NCBI GenBank assembly: GCA_913047775.1 | Contig: CAJWUE010000001.1 | Coordinates: 18,698-82,697, forward strand | Length of the DNA: 64,000 bases | Direction: 5' to 3' | From: GCA-002731945 sp913047775 | GTDB taxonomy: Bacteria > Pseudomonadota > Alphaproteobacteria > MED-G09 | Part shown: positions 19,481 to 26,294 of the stretch, piece by piece | Numbering within the stretch: position 1 is the stretch's first letter | Layout: each line of letters begins with the position of its first letter | Program-made: the position numbers and the translations under genes | Notes under the pieces: generated by a model | What the model was told of the DNA's origin: nothing | Seen by the model: only the letters and a program-made list of their open reading frames with translations | Database searches by the model: none

Positions 19481-19771
19481 TTATTCGCCTTCAAAAAATT
19501 CTGAATCTGAAACGGTTATTTGATCGCCTCTAATAGGCTCCAGCTTTAATTCATTTGAATTTTTCTCTGCTAATCTTTTCAAGTTTTCTGGGCTTGTTAA
19601 AATTGCCCACTCAGCTTCTAAGAGGTTTTGTTTCTCAATTTCTTCCACTATTAAAGGGCCTAATTTCGAAAATTCTTTTTCAAGATTTATAACTTCGTAA
19701 ATTACTGTGTAGTGGTAAACTTTAATTCCTAAGAAAATCATAACCGATATGAAGATGAGCGATCTAAACAC
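19481..19771 (-). CDS. ftsL: Cell division protein FtsL
   Basis: Small bitopic membrane protein of the FtsQLB divisome subcomplex. The 96 residues have one transmembrane helix at the very N-terminus (about 4-25) and a periplasmic helical stretch rich in L, E and K, consistent with a short coiled coil. The sequence is poorly conserved, so the call relies on topology, size and the fixed place between rsmH and ftsI. The start is GTG at 19771, directly after the rsmH stop; GGAGG inside the last rsmH codons serves as its Shine-Dalgarno, seven bases upstream. Confidence 0.85.
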   Translation of the reverse strand: MFRSLIFISVMIFLGIKVYHYTVIYEVINLEKEFSKLGPLIVEEIEKQNLLEAEWAILTSPENLKRLAEKNSNELKLEPIRGDQITVSDSEFFEGE

Positions 19772-20743
19772 CTAAACACCTCCATATTTTTGAAAATCGT
19801 GATTCATATGATGGTTTCTGTCTAAAGATAAACTTGACCTAAAAGCGCAACGCAATCTTGCTGAACGCGCTCTTTTATTTAACTCAATCTCCTCGCGACT
19901 AGGTCTAATTACCTTCCTGCTCACATAAACAAAAGATGACTTAGGTTTAAGAATGTCGTATTTTTTATTTGAAACAGAATTATATCTTATAAAATTCTTA
20001 ACAATTCTATCCTCAAGAGAATGAAAGGCTATCACAACCAACCTTCCTCCTTGTGTTAATAATTCTTCAGAAGCAACCAATACCTTGTAAAGCTCCTTAA
20101 GTTCGTCATTCAGATATATTCTGAGTGCTTGAAAAGTTTTTGTTGCTGGATGGATTTTAGAGTGTTTAAACCTCACAGCGCTAGCTATTATCTCCGATAG
20201 TTCAGAGGTGGTTGATATCTTCTTTACTTTCCTTTTTTTGACTATTTCCTTCGCTATCTTCCTAGATTTTCTTTCTTCACCGTATCTAAAAATAATATCT
20301 GCAAGAGAGCTTTCGTTAACTGAATTTATAAGATCGTAAGCCTTTTCTCCTCTTTTGTTCATTCGCATATCTAAAGGAGAATTGTATTTGAAGGAAAAAC
20401 CTCTTTCAGGAGAACTCAATTGCATTGATGACACCCCCAAATCTAACAATATTCCGTTAACAAAATTAATCCCAGCTGAGTTTACTATCTCTTTAATATT
20501 TCCAAACGAGCCCTCAGTTAATGAGAATCTATCTGCATACAGCTTTTGTAACTCTTTACATATGGAAATAGCTTCGGGATCTTTATCTATACCTATAACC
20601 CTGCATTTAGCGGTATCGAGAATATTTTTAGAGTGACCTCCCGCTCCAACAGTACAGTCCACATAAACCTCATTATCAGAAGGTTTTAGTGATGCTATTA
20701 CCTCATCTATCATGACCGATTTATGATAGATGTTCTCATTCAT
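19772..20743 (-). CDS. rsmH: 16S rRNA (cytosine-1402-N4)-methyltransferase
   Basis: SAM-dependent methyltransferase (MraW) acting on C1402 of 16S rRNA in the decoding centre. The 323 residues begin with HKSVMIDEVI, followed by the SAM loop DCTVGAGGHS and the conserved LLDLGVSSMQL and RGFSFKYNSPLDMRM segments. IAFHSLEDRIVKNF appears toward the C-terminus. The gene follows mraZ by two bases, the near-universal dcw arrangement. Confidence 0.97.
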   Translation of the reverse strand: MNENIYHKSVMIDEVIASLKPSDNEVYVDCTVGAGGHSKNILDTAKCRVIGIDKDPEAISICKELQKLYADRFSLTEGSFGNIKEIVNSAGINFVNGILLDLGVSSMQLSSPERGFSFKYNSPLDMRMNKRGEKAYDLINSVNESSLADIIFRYGEERKSRKIAKEIVKKRKVKKISTTSELSEIIASAVRFKHSKIHPATKTFQALRIYLNDELKELYKVLVASEELLTQGGRLVVIAFHSLEDRIVKNFIRYNSVSNKKYDILKPKSSFVYVSRKVIRPSREEIELNKRARSARLRCAFRSSLSLDRNHHMNHDFQKYGGV

Positions 20744-20745
20744 AA

Positions 20746-21228
20746 TTATTCGCTTTCCTTAGAAAGTTTGGAGTCTGTATTTAGAGCTGGGCCAATTAGG
20801 TCTCTATTTTCTAGAGCTTTAAGGCGTGCATGTGATTTAAACTCTTTAAAGGCTTCAGGCTCCCACATTTGAAACTTTTGACCCAAACCCGCAAAAGTCA
20901 CTTTATCCTTAAGGTTTGCATGAACAATAAGTGGTTCGGGTAAAGAAATTCTTCCGTCTTGGTCATAAGGTATTTGGAAGGTATCCGAAAATAAGGCGGT
21001 AGTGAGAGCATCAGTTTCCTCTGCAAACAATTGCATTTTTTCTACACTCTCTGCAATTTGATCAATTAAAATTTGTCCTCCGCCGTCAATCGCTTGAGAG
21101 GTAAATGAGGGATATAAATACACACCAGGAAATCCTTGGTATTCGAGCACCGATCTAAATACCGATGGTATAGAAACCCTGCCCTTAGAATCTATTTTGT
21201 TTATGGTGCTGGACATGAATATTTTCAT
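20746..21228 (-). CDS. mraZ: Transcriptional regulator MraZ
   Basis: DNA-binding repressor of the dcw cluster that acts on its own promoter in characterised bacteria. The 160-residue product carries two SpoVT-AbrB-type half domains, seen in the N-terminal INKIDSKGRVSIPSVFR and the second DQDGRISLPEPLI. The ATG at 21228 has AAGGAGG (21235-21241) six bases upstream, which decides against the ATG four codons downstream. Five putative binding boxes lie 48-92 bases upstream of the start. Confidence 0.95.
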   Translation of the reverse strand: MKIFMSSTINKIDSKGRVSIPSVFRSVLEYQGFPGVYLYPSFTSQAIDGGGQILIDQIAESVEKMQLFAEETDALTTALFSDTFQIPYDQDGRISLPEPLIVHANLKDKVTFAGLGQKFQMWEPEAFKEFKSHARLKALENRDLIGPALNTDSKLSKESE

Positions 21229-21275
21229 GTCTTTCCTCCTTAATATAAAACAAGCCGTACGCGTTGCGGAATAAT

Positions 21276-21320
21276 ATGGACTAGCATGGGATTATATGGG
21301 AGTCAATGGGTTAATATGGA
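21276..21320 (+). promoter_or_regulatory. Array of five MraZ-box-like direct repeats
   Basis: On the plus strand ATGGR occurs at 21276, 21286, 21296, 21306 and 21316, exactly ten bases apart. The three inner copies are ATGGG and the two outer ones ATGGA. Known MraZ operators are tandem TGGG-type repeats separated by five bases upstream of mraZ, and one repeat per helical turn fits binding by a MraZ ring. A perfect TATAAT on the minus strand (21291-21296) lies inside the array, so binding would cover a probable -10 element. Confidence 0.8.
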
Positions 21321-21384
21321 AAAAACCTTATAAAATCAGCTTTTTCAGTGAATAAATTGAATATTTGGTGGTTTTTTAGGAAAA

Positions 21385-21738
21385 GTCAGATGGTCTGTAA
21401 GCCGGGTTCTGTATCCACTAAGTGGTGATGATCATTCATCTTGGATATATGTTTCCATACATCTCTAGCAACCTACCCGAATAACTAAAACTGAGACAAT
21501 TCTTGGTTTTCACCTTCGCTATTCCTATTTGGTCTTGCTCCCAACGGGGTTTACCCTGCCATATTATGTTACCATATATGCGGTGCGCTCTTACCGCACC
21601 TTTTCACCCTTACCTTCTCAGGCGGTCTATTTTCTGTGGCACTATCCCTAAAGTCGCCTTTGCCGGGTATTACCCGGCGCTGTGTCTCTTGGAGCCCGGA
21701 CTTTCCTCTCATCTAGAGCGATCATCCGACCATCTGAC
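21385..21738 (-). ncRNA. rnpB: RNase P RNA, bacterial class A
   Basis: Catalytic RNA of ribonuclease P, which trims the 5' leaders of pre-tRNAs. Read on the minus strand, the 5' part contains the conserved GAGGAAAGTCCGGGCTCC. The 3' part contains AGAACCCGGCTTACAGA. The two ends (GTCAGATGGTC and GACCATCTGAC) are perfectly complementary over 11 bases and form helix P1. The roughly 354-base length is normal for class A. Any protein reading of this stretch is spurious. Exact ends are set from P1 and may differ by a few bases. Confidence 0.95.
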
Positions 21739-21744
21739 AACCTT

Positions 21745-21773
21745 TTTGTATTTAAAAACTAGTTAATGGTCAA
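21745..21773 (-). promoter_or_regulatory. Sigma70-type promoter of rnpB
   Basis: On the minus strand TTGACC (21768-21773) and TACAAA (21745-21750) are separated by 17 bases, and transcription would begin about seven bases later, at the start of the P1 helix. The position right before a well-defined RNA 5' end makes this one of the better supported promoters in the window. Confidence 0.7.
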
Positions 21774-21784
21774 GATTATATATT

Positions 21785-22393
21785 TTAGGCCTTCGCACTT
21801 GGTCTTTGAGATAATCTTTCATAATAGGATAATAAATTCTTACAATTTTCTGGGATATCGATTCTAGGCCATTTAGCGAAATCAAAACAGACCAAAGCTG
21901 TGATATCCGCAATTGTAAATCGATCTAGACAGATAAATTCTTTGTCTTCCATTTCTCCTTCAAGCCAATTTAAAGTTTTTATTACCCTTGGGCGGCTTGC
22001 TTCCGCCCATTCCTTGATCTGCTCCTCTAAACTAGCCATAGATGGATGGCCATGCCTATAAGTGTTGGCAATTCCTTGCATCAACAATAGCTCGAGTCTT
22101 CTTTGCCACATTTCAATGATAGCTATTTCTTTCGGATCTTTTCCCATTAAATTTGGTTCAGGTTGTAACGCCTCAAAGTAACGACAAATAGCTATAGATT
22201 CCGTTATATAAGTCCCATCATCAAGCTCTAAAGTGGGAACTTGAGATAAAGGACTCATCTTCTTATAACTATCCTTTTTATGATCACCTTTCATGATATC
22301 TATTTGTTCAATAGGTATATCGATGTCTTTTTCGTGAAGAAAAATTCTTGTTCTTCTTGGATTCGGTGCCGGTTCACAATCGTAGAAAATCAT
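21785..22393 (-). CDS. Glutathione S-transferase family protein
   Basis: Predicted cytosolic enzyme conjugating glutathione to electrophiles, or a related thiol transferase. The 202 residues have an N-terminal thioredoxin-like half with the cis-proline and glutathione gamma-glutamyl site in SQVPTLELDDGTYITESIAI, followed by an all-helical C-terminal half (FTIADITALVCFDFAKWP, the usual N-capping motif region). The N-terminal motif PNPRRTRIFLHEK suggests a serine/cysteine-free, proline-arginine type active site as in several bacterial classes. It is divergent from the SDR at 22511, with a palindrome in the shared promoter. The substrate cannot be named. Confidence 0.88.
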   Translation of the reverse strand: MIFYDCEPAPNPRRTRIFLHEKDIDIPIEQIDIMKGDHKKDSYKKMSPLSQVPTLELDDGTYITESIAICRYFEALQPEPNLMGKDPKEIAIIEMWQRRLELLLMQGIANTYRHGHPSMASLEEQIKEWAEASRPRVIKTLNWLEGEMEDKEFICLDRFTIADITALVCFDFAKWPRIDIPENCKNLLSYYERLSQRPSAKA

Positions 22394-22450
22394 AATCTTT
22401 TTCCTTTAATTCGGATTTATAATTGAATTAAATAGTTTATATTTAAAAAT

Positions 22451-22468
22451 AAACTTGACCACAAGTTT
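22451..22468. promoter_or_regulatory. Palindromic operator candidate between GST and SDR genes
   Basis: AAACTTG-ACCA-CAAGTTT is a perfect 7-base inverted repeat with a 4-base spacer, in the 117-base divergent intergenic region. It overlaps a TTGACC (22455-22460) that could be the -35 of the plus-strand SDR gene, although the matching -10 is poor. A dimeric regulator could sit here; none is encoded next to it. Confidence 0.45.
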
Positions 22469-22510
22469 TTCAAACTATTAAGAATATAGTTAATTTTTAA
22501 GGAGAAACTG

Positions 22511-23413
22511 ATGACAATAAGCTTCGATAACAAAGTAGTTATAGTAACTGGTGCAGGCGGGGGCTTGGGAAGAAGTCACGCTATAGAATTTGCAAGAAGA
22601 GGAGCTAAAGTAGTTGTTAACGATCTCGGAGGAGAAGTAGATGGGTCTGGAAGTTCATCTGAAGCAGTAAATAAGGTTGTAAAGGAGATTACTGATTTAG
22701 GGGGAGTAGCTATTCCAAATGGTGCATCTGTTACTGATGATGCCGGTGTAAAACATATGATAGACCAAACCATTGAAGAGTTTGGCAGGATTGATATCCT
22801 TGTTAACAATGCAGGAATTTTGAGAGACAAATCTTTTTCCAAGATGGAAATGGAAGATTTTACGAAGGTTACCGATGTTCATCTCATCGGATCAGTAAAG
22901 CCAACAAAACAGGTTTGGGATATAATGAAAGATCAGAACTACGGAAGAATAATTGTGACTACATCTTCAACGGGTCTTTATGGTAATTTTGGTCAAGCGA
23001 ATTATGGTGCAGCAAAGCTAGCTTTAGTGGGATTTGTCAATACGTTAAAATTAGAAGGTCAAAAATATAATATTAATTGCAACATCTTATGCCCGGTGGC
23101 ATATACAAGAATGACTTCTAATCTAATGCCACCTGAAGCTGAGCAGTTATTGACTCCTAGTAGCGTTACACCAGCAGTTATCTATCTTTCGGGAGAAAAT
23201 GCTCCTAATGGAACCATTCTTTGTGCAGGCGCTGGTGTTTATTCTGTCGCAAAGATCCTTGAAAGTGACGGTAAAAATTTAGGTTTGAAAGCAACGGCTG
23301 AGGATATAGAAAAAAACTGGGATAAAATTTCTGATTTTTCTGATGCCAAGCCCTTTAATATGGGCAGCGAACAAACTGCCAAAGTCATAGAAATAGCTAT
23401 GAAAAGCGAATAG
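22511..23413 (+). CDS. SDR dehydrogenase of the MFE-2 (3R)-hydroxyacyl-CoA type
   Basis: Short-chain dehydrogenase resembling the N-terminal domain of peroxisomal multifunctional enzyme 2, which oxidises (3R)-hydroxyacyl-CoAs with NAD+. The 300 residues show the cofactor motif TGAGGGLG (13-20), NNAG (99-102), and the catalytic serine in TTSSTG with Y165 and K169. The VNDLGGEVDGSG insert after the second strand is typical of the MFE-2 group. The C-terminal 60 residues are longer than in a minimal SDR. AAGGAG precedes the ATG by six to seven bases. A phosphohexomutase starts two bases downstream, so the two are probably cotranscribed. The exact acyl substrate is unknown. Confidence 0.87.
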   Translation: MTISFDNKVVIVTGAGGGLGRSHAIEFARRGAKVVVNDLGGEVDGSGSSSEAVNKVVKEITDLGGVAIPNGASVTDDAGVKHMIDQTIEEFGRIDILVNNAGILRDKSFSKMEMEDFTKVTDVHLIGSVKPTKQVWDIMKDQNYGRIIVTTSSTGLYGNFGQANYGAAKLALVGFVNTLKLEGQKYNINCNILCPVAYTRMTSNLMPPEAEQLLTPSSVTPAVIYLSGENAPNGTILCAGAGVYSVAKILESDGKNLGLKATAEDIEKNWDKISDFSDAKPFNMGSEQTAKVIEIAMKSE

Positions 23414-23415
23414 AA

Positions 23416-24912
23416 TTGGAACTTACTTCTTCAAAACCTATAGATTGTTCTTTAAAAGAATATAAAGAAGATATAATTATTTATGAGAAGGGTTTTAGGG
23501 AATATGACGCACGCTGGAGATACCCTGAACAAATCAACCTCCCCGGACTCCAAAACCTAGGTATAAGCCTTGGTAAACTTATCCTAAAGAATGGCGTTGA
23601 TGGGAATATTATTGTGGGTCATGATTTTAGATCATATTCCGAAGAGGTCAAAGAAGCACTCGTGGCAGGGTTAGTTGCCTCAGGAATGAATGTTTACGAT
23701 ATTGGGCTTACCATAACCCCTGGAGCTTATTTTGCTCAATATTTTTTGGATTGCATGAATGTTGCAATGGTCACTGCAAGCCATAATCCTAATGGTTGGA
23801 CAGGTGTAAAGATGGGATTAAATAGACCACTAACATTTGAGACAGAGCATATGAGGGCATTGAAAGAAATTTCTTTGTCACATCCGGGTCCATCGGAAGT
23901 TAAGGGAGCTTATATTTTTCAAAATATCAATAAAGAATATCTGAAAGATCTAACAAATAAGAAATCAATTAAAAGAAAAATTAGAGCTGTTGTTGCATGC
24001 GGTAATGGAACCGCAGGTATGTTCGCTCCCAAAGCTCTTAAGAAAATTGGTATTGAAGTAATTCCGCTTAATTGCGATTTAGATGATACTTTTCCAAAAT
24101 ATAATCCTAACCCAGAAGATATGTTGATGCTGAAAGATCTGTCAAAAAAAGTGTTAGAGACTAATTCCGATGTTGGATTTGCTTTTGATGGAGATGGCGA
24201 CAGGTGCGGTTTTGTAGATGACTTGGGAAGAGAAATATTTGCCGATAAAATTGGTCTGTTGATCGCACGAAACATATCAAAAGAAATTAAAAGTTCTCAA
24301 TTTATTGTTGATATTAAATCAACATCACTTTTTTCCTCTGATGAGGTTTTGAAAGGCAATAACTCTGAAGTGCTTTATTGGAAAACGGGACACAGTTATA
24401 TTAAGAAAAAAACATTTGAAAATAATGCTATTGCTGGTTTTGAAAGGTCTGGCCATTATTTCTTTAATAAGCCAATTGGAAGGGGGTATGATGACGGAAT
24501 TTTGTCAGCGATCGAATTGTGTAAACTCATGGATACAGAAAAAACTTTAAAGCTATCTGAACTGTATGATGAGTTACCAATTACATATTGCTCTCCAACA
24601 ATGTCTCCACAATGCTCAGATCATATTAAATATGAAATTGTAAACAAAATAACTTCCATATTTGAAAATATGGAAAAGAATGAAGAAAAATTTTCTGGCC
24701 AAATGATATCCTCTCTTATAACGATAAACGGGGTGAGGGTTTCCCTAGAAGATGGGAGCTGGGGGCTGATAAGGGCCTCCTCCAATTCACCAAATTTGGT
24801 TGTGGTGTGCGAGAGCCCTATCTCAAAAGAAAGAATGGAAGAAATTTTTATTTCTTTAGATAAAATACTTAAATCTTTTCCAGAAGTTGGAGAATACGAT
24901 CAAAAAATCTAA
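23416..24912 (+). CDS. Phosphomannomutase/phosphoglucomutase
   Basis: Alpha-D-phosphohexomutase interconverting hexose 1- and 6-phosphates, feeding nucleotide-sugar and polysaccharide synthesis. The 498-residue protein has the phosphoserine loop TASHNPNGWTG (serine 122), the metal loop DGDGDR and the sugar-binding ERSGH in GFERSGHYFF, which replaces the more usual GEMSGH. The start appears to be TTG at 23416, two bases after the SDR stop, with no convincing Shine-Dalgarno. Translation may depend on coupling. A weak hairpin (24912-24944) lies just after the stop codon. Preference for mannose or glucose cannot be read from the sequence. Confidence 0.9.
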   Translation: MELTSSKPIDCSLKEYKEDIIIYEKGFREYDARWRYPEQINLPGLQNLGISLGKLILKNGVDGNIIVGHDFRSYSEEVKEALVAGLVASGMNVYDIGLTITPGAYFAQYFLDCMNVAMVTASHNPNGWTGVKMGLNRPLTFETEHMRALKEISLSHPGPSEVKGAYIFQNINKEYLKDLTNKKSIKRKIRAVVACGNGTAGMFAPKALKKIGIEVIPLNCDLDDTFPKYNPNPEDMLMLKDLSKKVLETNSDVGFAFDGDGDRCGFVDDLGREIFADKIGLLIARNISKEIKSSQFIVDIKSTSLFSSDEVLKGNNSEVLYWKTGHSYIKKKTFENNAIAGFERSGHYFFNKPIGRGYDDGILSAIELCKLMDTEKTLKLSELYDELPITYCSPTMSPQCSDHIKYEIVNKITSIFENMEKNEEKFSGQMISSLITINGVRVSLEDGSWGLIRASSNSPNLVVVCESPISKERMEEIFISLDKILKSFPEVGEYDQKI

Positions 24913-24944
24913 AAGATAGATTAAAATATTTTAAAATTATCTTT
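24912..24944 (+). terminator. Possible weak terminator after the phosphohexomutase gene
   Basis: AAAGATA (24912-24918) pairs with TATCTTT (24938-24944) around a 19-base AT-rich loop. The stem is short and there is no clean U-tract, so termination is only a possibility. Confidence 0.25.
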
Positions 24945-24978
24945 CGTATTATATAGTCGAGAAACCACTTTTTAGTAT

Positions 24979-24982
24979 GGAG
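24979..24982 (+). promoter_or_regulatory. Shine-Dalgarno supporting the TTG start at 24990
   Basis: GGAG is followed by seven bases and then TTG. The nearby ATG at 24977 is out of frame, so this site decides for TTG initiation of the glyoxalase II-like gene. Confidence 0.6.
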
Positions 24983-24989
24983 ACTGATC

Positions 24990-25781
24990 TTGATAGTAGA
25001 ACAAATTTGGACAGCTAATCAATTCCGTAATTTTAATTATTTAATTGTTTGCCCTCAAACTGGTGAGGCTATGGCGATTGACCCTCTTGATTATGAGCAA
25101 TGTCTGTCCGTAAGTAAAAAAAATGGATGGGAGATAACTAAAATACTTAACACTCATGAACATTGGGATCATATTGGTGGAAATAAATCACTCGTAGAAG
25201 TAACAGGAGCACAAATTCTTGCCCATCATATGGCTAAAGATAAAATAGAAGATGTGGATATTGGCTTAAAAAAAGGAGACATCGTAAAGGTCGGCAAAAC
25301 AGTCAACTTAGAAGTTTTAGATACTCCTGGACATACTATGAGCCATGTTTGCTTATTCGTTAATAACGATTCTCCCTCAATCTTTTGTGGTGACACTCTT
25401 TTTAATGCTGGTGTCGGTCACTGTAAGGGCGGTGGAAATCCTTTAGATCTTTACGAAACCTTTCTAAATCAGTTATACAAACTTCCCGATCAAACAAGAG
25501 TGTACCCTGGTCACGATTATTGGGAAAATAATCTAAGATTTACTTTAGATAGAGAGCCACAAAATACCACTGCTCAAAAAATGATTGATGAAGAAAAAAT
25601 TAAAAACCCTAATGAAGCTGTTGTGTCAACTTTGGGCCTAGAAAAAGAGGTGAATGCTTTCTTCCGTTTAAAAAATCCCAATATTATAGAAAAATTAAGA
25701 AATGATTTTCCTGATCTTCCCGACCAACCTGATATGAAAGAAGTCTTCCTTAAGCTCAGAGAACTAAGGAATGATTGGTAA
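24990..25781 (+). CDS. Glyoxalase II-like metallo-beta-lactamase-fold hydrolase
   Basis: Likely hydroxyacylglutathione hydrolase, cleaving S-D-lactoylglutathione to lactate and glutathione. The 263 residues contain the binuclear metal motif THEHWDH (55-61), the second-shell TPGHTMSH, FCGDTLF and YPGHDYWENN. The C-terminal helical extension (about 175-263) with the AVVSTLGLEKEVNAFFR stretch matches the glyoxalase II family. The start is TTG at 24990, backed by GGAG. A glutathione transferase gene lies 3 kb upstream, which fits a glutathione-based metabolism. Confidence 0.88.
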   Translation: MIVEQIWTANQFRNFNYLIVCPQTGEAMAIDPLDYEQCLSVSKKNGWEITKILNTHEHWDHIGGNKSLVEVTGAQILAHHMAKDKIEDVDIGLKKGDIVKVGKTVNLEVLDTPGHTMSHVCLFVNNDSPSIFCGDTLFNAGVGHCKGGGNPLDLYETFLNQLYKLPDQTRVYPGHDYWENNLRFTLDREPQNTTAQKMIDEEKIKNPNEAVVSTLGLEKEVNAFFRLKNPNIIEKLRNDFPDLPDQPDMKEVFLKLRELRNDW

Positions 25782-25914
25782 GTAATTTTTTATTCATTTC
25801 CTTTTTATCTAAGCGAGCAAACAGTTTGTTGTTGTTTTTGTTAATATGAAATAATAAAGTTTACAATAGAATAAAAATTCATCTATTAATATAGCTTCAA
25901 AAAGGGACTTTTGT

Positions 25915-26271
25915 ATGAAAGACTTGTCGGCGATTTTTGTATCTATACTCTGCACTTTCCATTGTTTGGCGATTCCAATTTCATCTGTCTTGGCGGCCTC
26001 CAGTACTTTTGTATGGTTCATCAACTATCAGATTTTTCATAGCATTTTGCTAATACCTATAGTTTTTTTATTTTCAATAACTATCCCTAAATGTTATCCA
26101 ATTCATAAAAATAGAAGACCTTTAATGTTTGGTTTATTAGGAATAGCAATTTTAATATTAGCCATTTTCTTAGATAAAAATACAGAATTATTTATGACAG
26201 TGCTTGGTGCTTTATTCATGATTAAAGCACATTCATTAAACTATAATCTGATTAAACCCGTAAGCGGTTAA
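25915..26271 (+). CDS. MerC-domain small membrane protein
   Basis: The 118-residue protein has about four hydrophobic segments and the N-terminal motif CTFHCLAIP (Cys13 and Cys17), which fits small MerC-family membrane proteins. MerC of mercury operons moves Hg(II), but most chromosomal members have no assigned role, and there is no mer gene here. AAGGGA precedes the ATG by seven to eight bases. It ends 23 bases from the convergent fusion gene on the other strand. The metal-transport role is inference only. Confidence 0.7.
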   Translation: MKDLSAIFVSILCTFHCLAIPISSVLAASSTFVWFINYQIFHSILLIPIVFLFSITIPKCYPIHKNRRPLMFGLLGIAILILAIFLDKNTELFMTVLGALFMIKAHSLNYNLIKPVSG

Positions 26272-26294
26272 TTAATACCTCTTTAAAAATCATA

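Noticed and set aside
19478..20757. Identical GCGAATAATTATGAA at the ftsL-ftsI and mraZ-rsmH junctions
   Set aside because: Both are a Glu codon, TAA stop and ATG start with two bases between; the match is explained by shared codons and AT richness.
21241..21270. Possible sixth MraZ box at TGCGGA near 21266
   Set aside because: It is in register with the array but lacks the ATGGR core, so it was left out.
21503..21766. 87-codon open frame on the plus strand
   Set aside because: It lies antisense to the RNase P RNA gene, whose conserved ends and P1 helix are clear.
25809..26024. 71-codon frame on the minus strand
   Set aside because: It is mostly antisense to the MerC-like gene, shows no family features and has no ribosome-binding site.
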